A stretch of 64,000 nucleotides of DNA from Deltaproteobacteria bacterium. GTDB taxonomy: Bacteria > Myxococcota_A > UBA9160 > PR03. The DNA lies in the NCBI GenBank assembly GCA_035063765.1, contig JAPSFT010000004.1, positions 231,546 through 295,545 of the forward strand, written 5' to 3'. Under the pieces are notes generated by a model, which made no database searches, was not told the origin of the DNA, and saw only the letters and a program-made list of their open reading frames with translations. Each line of letters starts with the position of its first letter. Position 1 is the stretch's first letter. Below are positions 53,355 through 62,607 of this stretch, one piece after another. A program made the translations under genes and the position numbers.

Positions 53355-54305
53355 TCAGGCCGCCGCGAACAGCCGATCGAGCGCCGCGACGGCGTCGGAC
53401 GGGAGCTTCACGCCCGACGCCTTCGCGGTCTCGGCGAGCTGGGCGGGGCGCGTCGCGCCGACGATCACGCTCGCAATCCCCTCCTGGCGCAGGCACCAGG
53501 CGAGCGCGAGCTGCGCCATCGTGAGGCCGAGATCGCCCGCGATCGGCCGCAGGCCCTCGACGCGCGCCAGCACCTCCTCGCCGAGGAAGGCCTCCATGAA
53601 GCGCGCCTGGGAGGGGTGCGCCGCGCGCGTGCCCGCCGGCCGCTCGCCGGGCCGGTACTTCCCGGTGAGGACGCCCTGCGCGAGGGGGCTCCAGACCACC
53701 TGCCCGATCCCCTCGCGGGCGCAGAGCGGCAGCACCTTCGCTTCGATCCCCCGGCGCAGGAGCGAGTACTGGGGCTGGTTGGAGATCGGGCGGTAGGCCC
53801 CGTGCCGGTCGGCGGCGGCGAGCGCCGCCGTGATCTGCTCCGCTCTCCACTCCGAGGTCCCCCAGTAGAGCACCTTGCCCTGGCGGATCAGGTCCTCGTA
53901 GGCGCGCACGGTCTCGTCCACGGGCACGGTCGGGTCGAAGCGATGGCACTGGTGGAGGTCGAGGTAGTCCGTGCCGAGGCGGCGCAGCGAGGCGTGCACG
54001 CTCTCGAAGAGGTGCTTGCGCGAGAGACCGCGGTCGTTCGGGTCCTCGGACAGGGGGAAGAAGGCCTTGCTCGCGAGCACGAGCTTGTGACGGGGGAGGC
54101 CGCGCAGCGCCTCGCGCAGCGCCTCCTCGGCGGCGCCGCCCGCGTAGACGTCGGCCGTGTCGAAGAAGACGATCCCGGCGTCGAGCGCGGCGTGCACGAC
54201 CTCGACCGTGCCGGGCACGTCCACGCTGGCGCCGAAGGTGAGCCAGGAGCCGAGCGCGATCTCGCTCACGCGCAGGCCGCTGCGTCCGAGCGGGCGGTGT
54301 TCCAT
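53355..54305 (-). CDS. Aldo/keto reductase
   Basis: A 316-residue AKR of the voltage-channel-beta/AKR11-like group. The tetrad can be read as Asp49 and Tyr54 in FFDTADVYAGG, Lys80 in LASKAF and His121 in LHQCHRFDP. SEWRAEQIT, SPLAQGVLTGKY and VIVGATRPAQL complete the family pattern. It reduces carbonyl compounds with NADPH. It starts divergently from the MiaE-like gene, 40 bp away. Confidence 0.9.
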   Translation of the reverse strand: MEHRPLGRSGLRVSEIALGSWLTFGASVDVPGTVEVVHAALDAGIVFFDTADVYAGGAAEEALREALRGLPRHKLVLASKAFFPLSEDPNDRGLSRKHLFESVHASLRRLGTDYLDLHQCHRFDPTVPVDETVRAYEDLIRQGKVLYWGTSEWRAEQITAALAAADRHGAYRPISNQPQYSLLRRGIEAKVLPLCAREGIGQVVWSPLAQGVLTGKYRPGERPAGTRAAHPSQARFMEAFLGEEVLARVEGLRPIAGDLGLTMAQLALAWCLRQEGIASVIVGATRPAQLAETAKASGVKLPSDAVAALDRLFAAA

Positions 54306-54345
54306 GCGCGCGGAGGGTAGGCGAGGCGGGCTAGACTGCGCCGCC

Positions 54346-54927
54346 ATGCTGCGCCTGGCTGCGCCCACCGACCCCGCCTGGACCGGGCGCGCACTCGCGC
54401 ACCTCGACGAGATCCTGCTCGACCACGCGCACCTCGAGAAGAAGGCCGCCGGCGCCGCCGTGACGCTCCTGTTCCGTTACCCCGAGCGGCGCGCGCTCCA
54501 GGCGCCGCTCGCGCGACTCGCCCGCGAGGAGCTCGCGCACTTCGAGGAGGTGCTCGGCCACCTGGACCGGCGCGGGATCCCCTTCCGCCCCCAGCGACCC
54601 GGAGCGTATGCAGGGCGCCTCCACGCCGCCGTGCGCCCGGACGAGCCGGCGCGGCTGCTCGACACGCTGCTCGTGGCCGCGCTCATCGAGGCGCGGAGCT
54701 GCGAGCGGATGGGCCTGCTGGCCGAGGCCCTGCCCGGGGTCGACGACGCGCTCGCCCGGCTCTACCGCGGGCTCCTGGCCGCCGAGGCACGACACCACGG
54801 AGAGTACGTCGGGCTGGCGCTCGCGCACTTCCCCGAGGCCGAGGTGCGCGAGCGCCTCGCGAGCCTGGCGGCGCACGAGGCGGAGGCCCTCGCGGCGGCT
54901 GCCCCGGCGCCGCGCCTGCACGGCTGA
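54346..54927 (+). CDS. miaE: MiaE-like tRNA hydroxylase (diiron)
   Basis: A 193-residue ferritin-like protein of the MiaE family, which hydroxylates ms2i6A37 of tRNA in Salmonella. The metal ligands fit: Glu31 (HLEKKAA), Glu61/62 and His65 (REELAHFEEV), Glu115 (IEARSCER), Glu147 and His150 (EARHHGEY). Length agrees with the shorter MiaE proteins of non-enteric bacteria. MiaA and MiaB are not in the window, so the function is family inference. TAGACT ends 8 nt before the ATG. Confidence 0.85.
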   Translation: MLRLAAPTDPAWTGRALAHLDEILLDHAHLEKKAAGAAVTLLFRYPERRALQAPLARLAREELAHFEEVLGHLDRRGIPFRPQRPGAYAGRLHAAVRPDEPARLLDTLLVAALIEARSCERMGLLAEALPGVDDALARLYRGLLAAEARHHGEYVGLALAHFPEAEVRERLASLAAHEAEALAAAAPAPRLHG

Positions 54928-54940
54928 GCGCGCGAGCGAC

Positions 54941-57900
54941 TCAGCCGAGCAGCGCCTCGGCACGCTTCCGCCAGCCCGGCATGCCGACCGCGTCGAAGCG
55001 CGCGAGCGCGCGCTCGCGGAGCTCTGCGACGCGCGGGCGGGGGCTGCCCGCCCGCAGGTGCAGGAGCGCCTCGTCGTAGTCGCAGAGTGCGCGCAGCGGG
55101 AGCGCGCCCTGCTCGTCGAGCACCCGGCGCGCCTCGTCGAGCCACCCGAGCGCCTCCCCGGTCCGGCCCCCGAGTCCGCACAGCCGCGCCAGCGAGAGGC
55201 GCGCGTCGGTATGGGGATGGCGGAAGTCGGGCGCCAGCGCCCGCTCGCGCAGGAGCGCCTCGAGCGGCTCGAGCCCCTCCGCGCGGCCCAGGGTCCAGAG
55301 CGTCGCGATCGTGCGGTGGAGGGTCGCGACGTACGGGAAGCTCCAGCCGGGGGCGATCGCGAGCGCCTTGCGCGGCAGCACGAGCGCTGCGAGAGCCTCA
55401 CGCTCGCGGCCCGCCATCGCGTGGGCCGACGCGGCCCCCGCGGAGGCCAGCGGCAGCACCCAGCGCGTCTCGGGCGCGTCGGTCGCGAGGGCGGCCTCGA
55501 CGGCGGGTCCCAGCGCCTCGAAGCCCTCGCCGCGCACCTGGGCGAGGTCGCCCACCAGGGTGCCGAGCCGGAGCGCCACGAGCGACGACGCGGGGCCCTC
55601 GCGCGCCAGCTCCTCGGCACGGGCCTGCGACGCGTCCGCGTCCGCCAGCGCTCCGAGGGCCGACTCGAGGCGCGCGGCGCTCGCGAGGAGCAGCGCCGCG
55701 AGCAGCCGATGGTGCCGCCGCAGCGCCGTTTCGGCCGCCGTGCGGAACTCGGCGAGCGCCGCACGGTACCCGCCGGCCTGGAAGCCGATCAGGGACGCGA
55801 CGCCCGGCACGCGCTCCAGGACCTCGGCGCGCGAGGGCAGGACGAGATGGCGCCACAGCTCGGTCGGGCGCGCGAGATCGAGGGCGGAGGGGTGCGCCAG
55901 GACCACCCGGGTGAGCTCGCGGCGCTCGGGCCCGTCGCGGGTCACGCCCGGAAGCTCGGGGTCGTGGGCCTCGCGGCCCGAGAGCGCGTGCGAGAGCAGG
56001 CGCGCCCAGACGAGGTCCCGGCGCGCCCCCGCGAAGCGGAGGCCCTGCTCGGCCAGGGTCCAGGCCGCCGCGTCCAGCGAGACCCACCAGATCGCATCGG
56101 CGACGTCCGCGAGATAGCTCGCTGCCGCCGCGGGCCCATCGGCCCGCGCGAGCCGATCGCCGGCCTGGGCGGCGACGCGCGCCGCCTCCCCGGGCTTCCC
56201 GGCCCGCGCGAGCGCGAGCCCGAGGCGACTCTCGATCGCGGGCCGCCGCGCGTCACCGGTCGGCGCAAGCGACAGCGCCGTGCGTAGCCAGCGCGCGGTC
56301 TCGGCCCAGGCGCCGATCCGTTCGGCGGCGCCGGCGGCGGCGAGGCAGGCCTCCACGCCTGCCTCCGCCCCCGGCAGCTCGGCGCTGCGCCGCCAGTGCC
56401 GAGCGATCTCGCCCGCGGAGAGCGCGCGTCCGCGCTCGCGGGTGAGGGCGAGCGCCACGCGGCGATGGATGCGCGCACGGCGGGCGGGATTGAGGCCGGT
56501 GTAGAGCACGCTGCGTACGAGCGCCTGCGAGAACTCGAAGCGGTCGGCCACGTCGGCTTCCTGCACGAGCTGCGCCTCGTAGATCTCGTCGAGCGCGTCG
56601 AGCGCGTCGGACTCGTCCAGGCGCGCAGCGGCCGCCGCGATCGGGAAGTCGAAGGATCCCGCGAAGCTGCACGCCACGACCAGCGGCCGCCGGGCATCCT
56701 CGGAGAGCCGTGCAAGCCGCCGCTCGACCACGGCGCGGATGCTCGCCGGCAGGTCGATCGCCTCGACCTCGCGCAGCGCCACCCACTGCCCGGACCCGTC
56801 GCGGACGAGCTCGCCGCATTCCGCGAGGTGCAGCAGGATCTCGCGCATGAAGAAGGGATTGCCGCCCGTCTCGCGGTGGAACGCATCGACGTACGCGGGC
56901 GGCACCTCGCCCCCGGAGAGCAGCTCGAGGAGGGTGTGCATGTGCGCGCGGTCGAAGCCCCCGAGCTCGATCCGCGCGCCCGCGGGCGGATCCGGGGCAG
57001 CCGGATCCGGGCGCCGGCCCGCCACGATCAGGAGCGGCAGCCCGGCAGCGAGCCGCACGAGACGCGCGAGCATTGCGCTCGTGGCCGGATCGGCCCACTG
57101 GAGATCGTCGAGGATCAGCAGCAGGGGCTGGTGCCGGGCCGCCGCCGCCACGATCTCTGCGATCGCCTGGGCCATGCGCGGGCCCTCGTCCCCAGCGCCA
57201 GAGGGGAGCGGCTCGCCCAGCTCCGGAAGCCGCCCTCGGATCACCGGCGCCAGGCGCGCGAGGACCGGGGCGTGCTCGCCGAGCCGCTCGCGCACCTCGG
57301 TGAGGTCGGCGGCACGGACCCACTCGGCGAGCGCCTCGCCGAACGGCGCGTAGGGCAGCGCGCCTTCCCCTTCGACGCAGCGTCCCCAGAACACGTACAG
57401 GCCGGCGGCGGGTGCCCGCTCGGCCAGCTCCTCGAGCAGGCGGGTCTTGCCGACTCCCGGCTCGCCGCTCACCAGCACGAACGACCCCTGGCCGCCGAGC
57501 GCGGCGCGTGCACGTGCCACGAGCTCGGCCAGCTCTTGCCTGCGCCCGACGAAGGGGATCCGCGCGAGGACCGCGGCTGCGTCGGCGCGATCGTCGGAGG
57601 GCGCCAGGTCGCCTTCGTCGTCGAGCAGGTGCGCGACGAAGCGGTAGCCCTTCCGGGGCACGGTCTCGACGAAGCGCGGGCGGGCGGGCGAGTCGCCGAG
57701 CGCACGCCGGAGCTTGCGGACGACCGTGTTGAGCCCGTGCTCGTAGTCGACGACCAGGCCGCCGGGCCAGAGGCAGGGGAAGATGTCATCCCGCTGGACC
57801 GTCTGCCCGGACTGCTGGACCAGCAGGACGAGGAGCCGCAGGGGCAGCTCCTGGAGCGCGACCGGGCGGCCCTGGCGGTAGAGCTCCCCGCGCCCGAGGT

Positions 57901-58003
57901 CGAGCTCGAACGCGCCGAAGCGCACGATCCCCGCGGGACCGGCACCCGACGCGGAAGAGGAGTTCACCTCCAGTTCACCTCGCAGCCTGCCCGGATCCGT
58001 CAT
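54941..58003 (-). CDS. Winged-helix / STAND ATPase transcriptional regulator
   Basis: A 1020-residue regulator with three parts: an OmpR/CadC-type winged-helix DNA-binding domain at the N-terminus (about 27-125, ending FVETVPRKGYRFVA); a STAND-type ATPase (about 150-450) with FVGRRQEL, Walker A GEPGVGKT at 180-187 and Walker B LLILDDLQWAD at about 296-304; and a long alpha-helical repeat region (about 480-1020) resembling the MalT/TPR superhelix. Such proteins bind inducer through the repeats and need ATP to multimerise. ATG 58003 is chosen as the first good start; upstream in-frame codons are less likely. The target is unknown. Confidence 0.82.
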   Translation of the reverse strand: MTDPGRLRGELEVNSSSASGAGPAGIVRFGAFELDLGRGELYRQGRPVALQELPLRLLVLLVQQSGQTVQRDDIFPCLWPGGLVVDYEHGLNTVVRKLRRALGDSPARPRFVETVPRKGYRFVAHLLDDEGDLAPSDDRADAAAVLARIPFVGRRQELAELVARARAALGGQGSFVLVSGEPGVGKTRLLEELAERAPAAGLYVFWGRCVEGEGALPYAPFGEALAEWVRAADLTEVRERLGEHAPVLARLAPVIRGRLPELGEPLPSGAGDEGPRMAQAIAEIVAAAARHQPLLLILDDLQWADPATSAMLARLVRLAAGLPLLIVAGRRPDPAAPDPPAGARIELGGFDRAHMHTLLELLSGGEVPPAYVDAFHRETGGNPFFMREILLHLAECGELVRDGSGQWVALREVEAIDLPASIRAVVERRLARLSEDARRPLVVACSFAGSFDFPIAAAAARLDESDALDALDEIYEAQLVQEADVADRFEFSQALVRSVLYTGLNPARRARIHRRVALALTRERGRALSAGEIARHWRRSAELPGAEAGVEACLAAAGAAERIGAWAETARWLRTALSLAPTGDARRPAIESRLGLALARAGKPGEAARVAAQAGDRLARADGPAAAASYLADVADAIWWVSLDAAAWTLAEQGLRFAGARRDLVWARLLSHALSGREAHDPELPGVTRDGPERRELTRVVLAHPSALDLARPTELWRHLVLPSRAEVLERVPGVASLIGFQAGGYRAALAEFRTAAETALRRHHRLLAALLLASAARLESALGALADADASQARAEELAREGPASSLVALRLGTLVGDLAQVRGEGFEALGPAVEAALATDAPETRWVLPLASAGAASAHAMAGREREALAALVLPRKALAIAPGWSFPYVATLHRTIATLWTLGRAEGLEPLEALLRERALAPDFRHPHTDARLSLARLCGLGGRTGEALGWLDEARRVLDEQGALPLRALCDYDEALLHLRAGSPRPRVAELRERALARFDAVGMPGWRKRAEALLG

Positions 58004-58109
58004 CCTGTCTTCCGAGGGCGAACCGTGCGCGGCCTCCTGGGCGTCGATCCTTCCATTCCGAGCACCCAACCGCCGGGGGGCCGCGCACCATCCCTCCGGG
58101 ACGGTGAGG

Positions 58110-59219
58110 CTACCGCGCCCCCAGCTCCTCGCGCAGCGCTCCGAGGAGCCGATCGACCACGTCCGGGCGGGCGTTCTCGCCCATCAGCCCGATCCGCCAG
58201 ATCCTGCCCGCGAGCTTCCCGAGCCCGCCGCCGACCTCGATCCCGTGCCGGTCGAGCAGGCGCCGGCGCAGCGCCGCCTCGCCCGCGCGTACCACCTGCT
58301 CCGGGAGCCGGATCGCGCTCAGCATCGGCAGCCGCTCCCCGGCCGGTACGAGGGGCTCGAAGCCGAGCGGCGCGAGGCCCGCGAGGAGGCGCGCGGCAGC
58401 CCCGGCATGGCGGGCGGCGCGCGCCTCGAGGCCTTCCTCGTCGATCACGCGCAGGCCCTCGGCCAGCCCCGCGACCATCCCGACCGGCGCCGTGTGGTGG
58501 TAGACCCGCTGCTCGCCGTAGTAGCCGGCGAGCAGCCCGACGTCGAAGTACCAGCTCGGCGACGGCGCCCACCGCCGGGCGGCGCGCGCGAGCGCCCGCT
58601 CCGAGAACGAGGACGGCGCGAGCCCGGGCGGGCAGGAGAGACACTTCTGGGTGGCGGAGTAAGCGGCGTCCACGCCCCAGGCGTCGAGCGTCACCGGCAG
58701 GCCCCCGAGCGAGGTGACGCAGTCGAGGATCAGGAGCGCATCCGCCGCGCGCACGGCCTGCGCGATCCGCTCGAGCGGCTGGCGCACGCCGGTCGAGGTC
58801 TCGGCGTGGACGAGCGCGACCAGCGCCGGGCGCTCGCGCTCGATCGCGGCGAGCACGACCTCGTCGTCGAGGGCCCGGCCCCACTCGGCCTCCACCCGCA
58901 CCACGCGCGCGCCCAGGCGGTCGGCCACGTCGCACATGCGCTCGCCGAAGACGCCGGCCACCCCGATCAGCGCCCGGTCGCCCGGCTCCACCAGGTTCGT
59001 GAAGCAGGCCTCCATCCCCCCGCTGCCGCTCGCCGCGAGCGGGATCGTGAGCCGGTTCGCGGTGCCGAAGAGCCGGCGCAGGCGCGCCTGCACCTCGTCG
59101 GCGAGCGCCAGGAAGGCGGGGTCGAGGTGGCCGAGGAGAGGCTCCGCGAGCGCGGCCAGCACCCGGGGATGCACGTTCGAGGGGCCAGGGCCGAGAAGCA
59201 GCCGGCGGGGAAGCGACAT
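58110..59219 (-). CDS. Class V aminotransferase (alanine-glyoxylate / serine-pyruvate type)
   Basis: A 369-residue PLP enzyme. LLLGPGPSNVHPRVLAAL at the N-terminus (residues 7-24) and HLDPAF are typical of serine-glyoxylate/alanine-glyoxylate aminotransferases. The cofactor lysine is Lys192 in SATQKCLSCPPG and Asp166 is in LILDCVTSLGG. It interconverts alanine or serine and glyoxylate, and may serve photorespiration-like or serine metabolism. TACCTT on the minus strand (59233-59228) is 8 nt before the ATG. It is divergent from the small membrane protein. Confidence 0.9.
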   Translation of the reverse strand: MSLPRRLLLGPGPSNVHPRVLAALAEPLLGHLDPAFLALADEVQARLRRLFGTANRLTIPLAASGSGGMEACFTNLVEPGDRALIGVAGVFGERMCDVADRLGARVVRVEAEWGRALDDEVVLAAIERERPALVALVHAETSTGVRQPLERIAQAVRAADALLILDCVTSLGGLPVTLDAWGVDAAYSATQKCLSCPPGLAPSSFSERALARAARRWAPSPSWYFDVGLLAGYYGEQRVYHHTAPVGMVAGLAEGLRVIDEEGLEARAARHAGAAARLLAGLAPLGFEPLVPAGERLPMLSAIRLPEQVVRAGEAALRRRLLDRHGIEVGGGLGKLAGRIWRIGLMGENARPDVVDRLLGALREELGAR

Positions 59220-59264
59220 CGACCGGGAAGGTAAGGGGAGGGCGCAGGCCGCGCCGTCTGCGCG

Positions 59265-59294
59265 TTGACAGCGGGCGGCCTCCTTCTCTAAGTT
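59265..59294 (+). promoter_or_regulatory. Promoter candidate with perfect TTGACA ahead of the dgt cluster
   Basis: TTGACA (59265-59270) is followed after 18 bp by TAAGTT (59289-59294). Transcription would begin near 59301, leaving a leader of about 50 nt before TTG 59353. It would drive the small membrane gene, dgt, cutA and the coupled genes after them. Confidence 0.45.
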
Positions 59295-59352
59295 GGGCCC
59301 ATCTCTTCCCCGCGGGAACATCCTCCACCCGCGTCTTCGGAGTCTCGAAGCG

Positions 59353-59562
59353 TTGATCCGCTGGCTCACCTTGCTCGCGGGGGTCGGCGTCGCTGCGGCC
59401 GCCCTCCACGCGCTGTTGTCGGCGCCCGGCGCGCCGCGCTCGCCGGGCCCAGTTGCGGCGCGGGCCGCGCGCGCGCCGGCGCACGGCGAGATCGACGAGG
59501 CGTCGCGCGCGCGCCTCGAGCAGGTGCTGCGCGAGGCCGACGCCGGGGAGCCGGGGCGATGA
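59353..59562 (+). CDS. Small single-pass membrane protein
   Basis: A 69-residue protein with one N-terminal transmembrane helix (about residues 3-23), then an Ala/Pro/Arg-rich stretch and a short acidic helix. TTG 59353 follows GGAG by 10 nt and places the helix at the start; a longer TTG at 59293 would add only ~20 polar residues. It is coupled to dgt by a 4-bp overlap (ATGA). The function is unknown. Confidence 0.55.
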   Translation: MIRWLTLLAGVGVAAAALHALLSAPGAPRSPGPVAARAARAPAHGEIDEASRARLEQVLREADAGEPGR

Positions 59563-60773
59563 GCCGCGCGCTCCGCACGCGCACCGACTGGGAGCAGGAG
59601 GAGCGCGAACGGCTGGCGCCCTGGGCGGTGCGCAGCGCGGACTCCCGGGGGCGCATCGTGCCGGAGCCCGAGCATCCCTATCGCACCGTCTTCCAGCGCG
59701 ACCGCGACCGGATCGTGCACGCGCGTGCCTTCCGCCGGCTCGAGTACAAGACCCAGGTGTTCGTCCACCACGAGGGCGACCACTACCGCAACCGCCTCAC
59801 CCACACGCTCGAGGGGGCCCAGATCGCGCGCACGATCGCGCGTGCGCTGCGCCTGAACGAGGATCTCGCCGAGGCCGTCACGCTGGCGCACGACCTCGGG
59901 CACACCCCCTTCGGGCACGCCGGCGAGCGCGTGCTCGACGAGCTGCTGCGCGGCGCCGGCGGCTTCGACCACAACCGCCAGACCCTGCGCGTGGTGGACT
60001 GGCTCGAGCAGCGCGCCCCGGGCGTCCGCGGGCTCAACCTGAGCTTCGAGACCCGTGAGGGCATCCTCAAGCACGGCTGCCGCTGGGAGCACCCGGTACC
60101 GGTACCGGAGCTCGGCGCCCAGCCCTCGCTCGAGGCGCAGGTGGCCGACCGCTCCGACGAGATCGCCTACGTGAACCACGACCTCGACGACGGCCTGCGC
60201 TCGGGCCTGCTCTCGCTCGCACAGCTCGAGGAGGTCCCGCTCTGGCGCGAGGTCCACGCGGAGGTCCGCGCGCGCCTGCCCGCGACCCGGCGGAGCGCTT
60301 CGGACCACGAGACCCCGGTCCTGCGCCGGCAGACGATCGTGGCGCTGATCAACCGGCTCGTGACCGACCTCGTCGAGTCGAGCGCCCGGCGCCTGGAGGC
60401 GGCAGCGTTGCCGGACGTCGGCGCGCTGCGCCGCCACGCGCCCCTCGACCCGCCCGGGTCGGAGCGGGGCGAGCGGCTCTTCGGCTACGAGCGCGCGCTC
60501 GAGAAGGCGCTGCGCGAGCTCAAGGACTTCCTGGGCCGGAACCTCTACCATCACCCGCACGTCGTCGCGACCACCCGCGCGGCCGAGCAGGTGCTCGCCG
60601 AGCTGTGGCGCGCCGTCCGCGCCGATCCCGGAAAGCTCCCGGAGTCGGTCCGGGCGCGCTTCGCCGAGGACGGCGAGGAGCGCGCGATCGCGGACTACCT
60701 GGCCGGCATGACCGACCGCTTTGCGCTGGCCGAGCACCGGAGGCTCGTCGAGCCCGATGGACCCGTCGGCTAG
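59559..60773 (+). CDS. dgt: Deoxyguanosinetriphosphate triphosphohydrolase-like HD protein
   Basis: A 404-residue dNTP triphosphohydrolase with the HD motif: His82 in RLTHTLEGAQIAR, His111/Asp112 in LAHDLGHTPFGH, and a later Asp in RSDEIAYVNHDLDDG. FRRLEYKTQVF near residue 58 is characteristic of dGTPase. It cleaves dGTP (or other dNTPs) to the nucleoside and triphosphate. It overlaps the small membrane gene at its start and cutA at its end (17 bp). Confidence 0.93.
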   Translation: MSRALRTRTDWEQEERERLAPWAVRSADSRGRIVPEPEHPYRTVFQRDRDRIVHARAFRRLEYKTQVFVHHEGDHYRNRLTHTLEGAQIARTIARALRLNEDLAEAVTLAHDLGHTPFGHAGERVLDELLRGAGGFDHNRQTLRVVDWLEQRAPGVRGLNLSFETREGILKHGCRWEHPVPVPELGAQPSLEAQVADRSDEIAYVNHDLDDGLRSGLLSLAQLEEVPLWREVHAEVRARLPATRRSASDHETPVLRRQTIVALINRLVTDLVESSARRLEAAALPDVGALRRHAPLDPPGSERGERLFGYERALEKALRELKDFLGRNLYHHPHVVATTRAAEQVLAELWRAVRADPGKLPESVRARFAEDGEERAIADYLAGMTDRFALAEHRRLVEPDGPVG

Positions 60774-61089
60774 CCCCGTGCGCGTGGCCTTCTCGACCGC
60801 GCCCGACGCCGACAGCGGCGCGCGCATCGCGCGCGCTCTCGTCGAGGAGCGGCTCGCGGCGTGCGTGAGCCTGGTGCCGGCGGTCCGCTCGATCTACCGC
60901 TGGCAGGGTGCGGTCGAGGAGCAGACGGAGGTGCTGCTGGTGATCAAGACCCGCGCCGAGCGCGTGGAGGCGCTGGCCGCGCGGCTGCGCGCCCTCCACC
61001 CCTACGAGCTTCCCGAGCTGATGGCGCTGCCGGTGGCCGGCGGCCTCCCGGCCTATCTCGACTGGGTCGCGGCGGAGGCGGCGCCGTGA
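60757..61089 (+). CDS. cutA: Divalent cation tolerance protein CutA
   Basis: A 110-residue CutA1 of standard length. IARALVEERLAACVSLVPAVRSIYRWQGAVEEQTEVLLVIKT is the family core (about 21-62), and ALHPYELPELMALPVAGG lies near the end. It forms trimers and is linked to copper tolerance, though its true role is unclear. ATG 60757 lies within the dgt end. A GTG at 60778 would give a shorter form. It is coupled to the next gene (GTGA). Confidence 0.9.
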   Translation: MDPSASPVRVAFSTAPDADSGARIARALVEERLAACVSLVPAVRSIYRWQGAVEEQTEVLLVIKTRAERVEALAARLRALHPYELPELMALPVAGGLPAYLDWVAAEAAP

Positions 61090-62252
61090 GCCTCGCTGCG
61101 GCCCTCGAGCGCGCCGCCGAGGCGCTGCCCGCGCTTGCCGACGCGGTGCGGCCCGCCAACGGCGACCCCGAGCGGCTGCTCGGCGCCCTGGCGGACGAGG
61201 GTGCGCGCGACCTCGTGCGCTGGCTGCTCGCGCACGAGCCCGAGGCCGGCGAGGAGCTCGCCCTCGCCTGGGCCGAGTCGCCGCGTGGCGTGGCGCCGCT
61301 CGCGGCGATCGGCGAGGACGGTCTCGGCAAGGCGGGGCGCAAGGCGCTGCGGCGCGCGCAGCACCGGCTGCGCTCGCGCGGCGTGGAGGTCGCCTCCGAG
61401 GCGCCGGCGGCGCGCGTCGCGGTGCTGCCGAAGCTCGCCGACGAGCTCGCCTTCGCGCTGGTGTCGGCACCCGACCCGGGTGGCGTGCAGATCGTGGTGC
61501 TCGTCGAACCGAGCCCGGCGGGCGGCGCGCGGCTGTTCCAGGGCGCGATCGATCTCGAGCGCGGGGTGCTCGAGTTCCACGCCCTCACCACCACCCGCTC
61601 GCAGGTGCGCCGGCTCGTGCGCGACCTCGAAGGCCACGCGCAGATCGCCGCGGTGCGCAGCTCGCGCGAGGCGCTGGCGGCGCTGCTGGCCCGCGCCGCC
61701 GCGGCGCAGCCCGCCGACCGCGCGCTCCCGCAGGCCTTCGAGGAGTGGCGCTCGCGCGTAGCGCGCCCGCCCGCAGGCGCGAAGACGCCCGGCGAGGAGG
61801 TGCGCGCCGCGCTCGGTGCGGCGCCGGACCTCGCGGCAGCCCGCGAGGTCGCCCAGCAGATCGCCGAGGGCGGGCTCGGCCCCTGGCCGCCGCCCTTCGA
61901 GGCCCTGCGCGAGCTCGCGGAGAAGGTGCGCCAGGCCGGTGAGAGCCCGCTCCTGGTCGACGATCAGCAGCGCCGCGCACAGGTCGAGCGCGTGATCGAC
62001 GACGCGCTCGACCAGCGCTACGGCGCGGCCGCCGGCGAGGGCACCGCCGGGCGGCTCGAGGAGGCCGCCCACGCGGCATGGCGGCGTGGCGGCGAGGAGG
62101 AGGCCCGGCGCCTGCTCGCGGCCGCCGCCGTCTTCCGCGACCGCGCCCCGCGTGACAACCCGGTGGCGCGCGCGCTCCTCGATCGGGTGCTCGCGCCGGT
62201 GCTCGAGATGCTGCGCGAGGAGCGCGCCGCCTCGCCCCTGGTGAGGCCCTAG
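61086..62252 (+). CDS. Conserved-looking protein of unknown function
   Basis: A 388-residue soluble, mostly helical protein rich in Ala, Arg, Leu and Glu. There is no signal, membrane segment or recognised motif. A basic stretch GRKALRRAQHRLRSRG (about 83-98) could bind nucleic acid, and the C-terminal half has repeated Glu/Ala helices. It begins with GTG overlapping the cutA stop, and the next gene begins 1 nt after its own stop, so it belongs to this operon. I do not assign a function. Confidence 0.7.
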   Translation: MSLAAALERAAEALPALADAVRPANGDPERLLGALADEGARDLVRWLLAHEPEAGEELALAWAESPRGVAPLAAIGEDGLGKAGRKALRRAQHRLRSRGVEVASEAPAARVAVLPKLADELAFALVSAPDPGGVQIVVLVEPSPAGGARLFQGAIDLERGVLEFHALTTTRSQVRRLVRDLEGHAQIAAVRSSREALAALLARAAAAQPADRALPQAFEEWRSRVARPPAGAKTPGEEVRAALGAAPDLAAAREVAQQIAEGGLGPWPPPFEALRELAEKVRQAGESPLLVDDQQRRAQVERVIDDALDQRYGAAAGEGTAGRLEEAAHAAWRRGGEEEARRLLAAAAVFRDRAPRDNPVARALLDRVLAPVLEMLREERAASPLVRP

Positions 62253-62253
62253 C

Positions 62254-62607
62254 ATGCTGGCGGCGCAGGGGCGCTACTGGCGGGCCGCGATGTCGCGCAA
62301 GCGCGACGCGGCGGTGCTCTCGCTCGAATCGGCGCCCGGCGAGCTCGAGGGCCTCGAGGGCTTCCGGCTCGAGCTGCCGCTCGCGCGCTGGAACGCGGTG
62401 GTGAAGCACGCGGAGTCGGACCGCAAGCTGCTCGGCGGGATCCTGCTGGATCTGGCGCCGGCCAAGGAGCAGGTGGCGCGCGTGGTCGCAAGCGACCGCC
62501 TGCTCACGGATCTGCAACGGGTGGTGCGCGACGCGACCGTCGCGCTGGTCGAGACGGGCATGCTGGTGATCGCACCGGCGGCCCCGGAGACGAAGGAGGG
62601 AGCATGA
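62254..62607 (+). CDS. Small protein of unknown function
   Basis: A 117-residue soluble protein with alternating strands and helices (FRLELPLARWNAVVKHAESD, LLGGILLDLAPAKEQVARVVASD). It may start at ATG 62254 or at ATG 62290 (MSRKRDAAV), which would remove the first 12 residues. It lies between two unknown genes in one coupled run; its stop overlaps the next start (ATGA). No family recognised. Confidence 0.6.
   Translation: MLAAQGRYWRAAMSRKRDAAVLSLESAPGELEGLEGFRLELPLARWNAVVKHAESDRKLLGGILLDLAPAKEQVARVVASDRLLTDLQRVVRDATVALVETGMLVIAPAAPETKEGA

Noticed and set aside
60095..60106. Palindrome GGTACCGGTACC
   Set aside because: It lies inside the dgt coding sequence and encodes a simple Pro-Val repeat in a variable loop; no reason to see a regulatory site.
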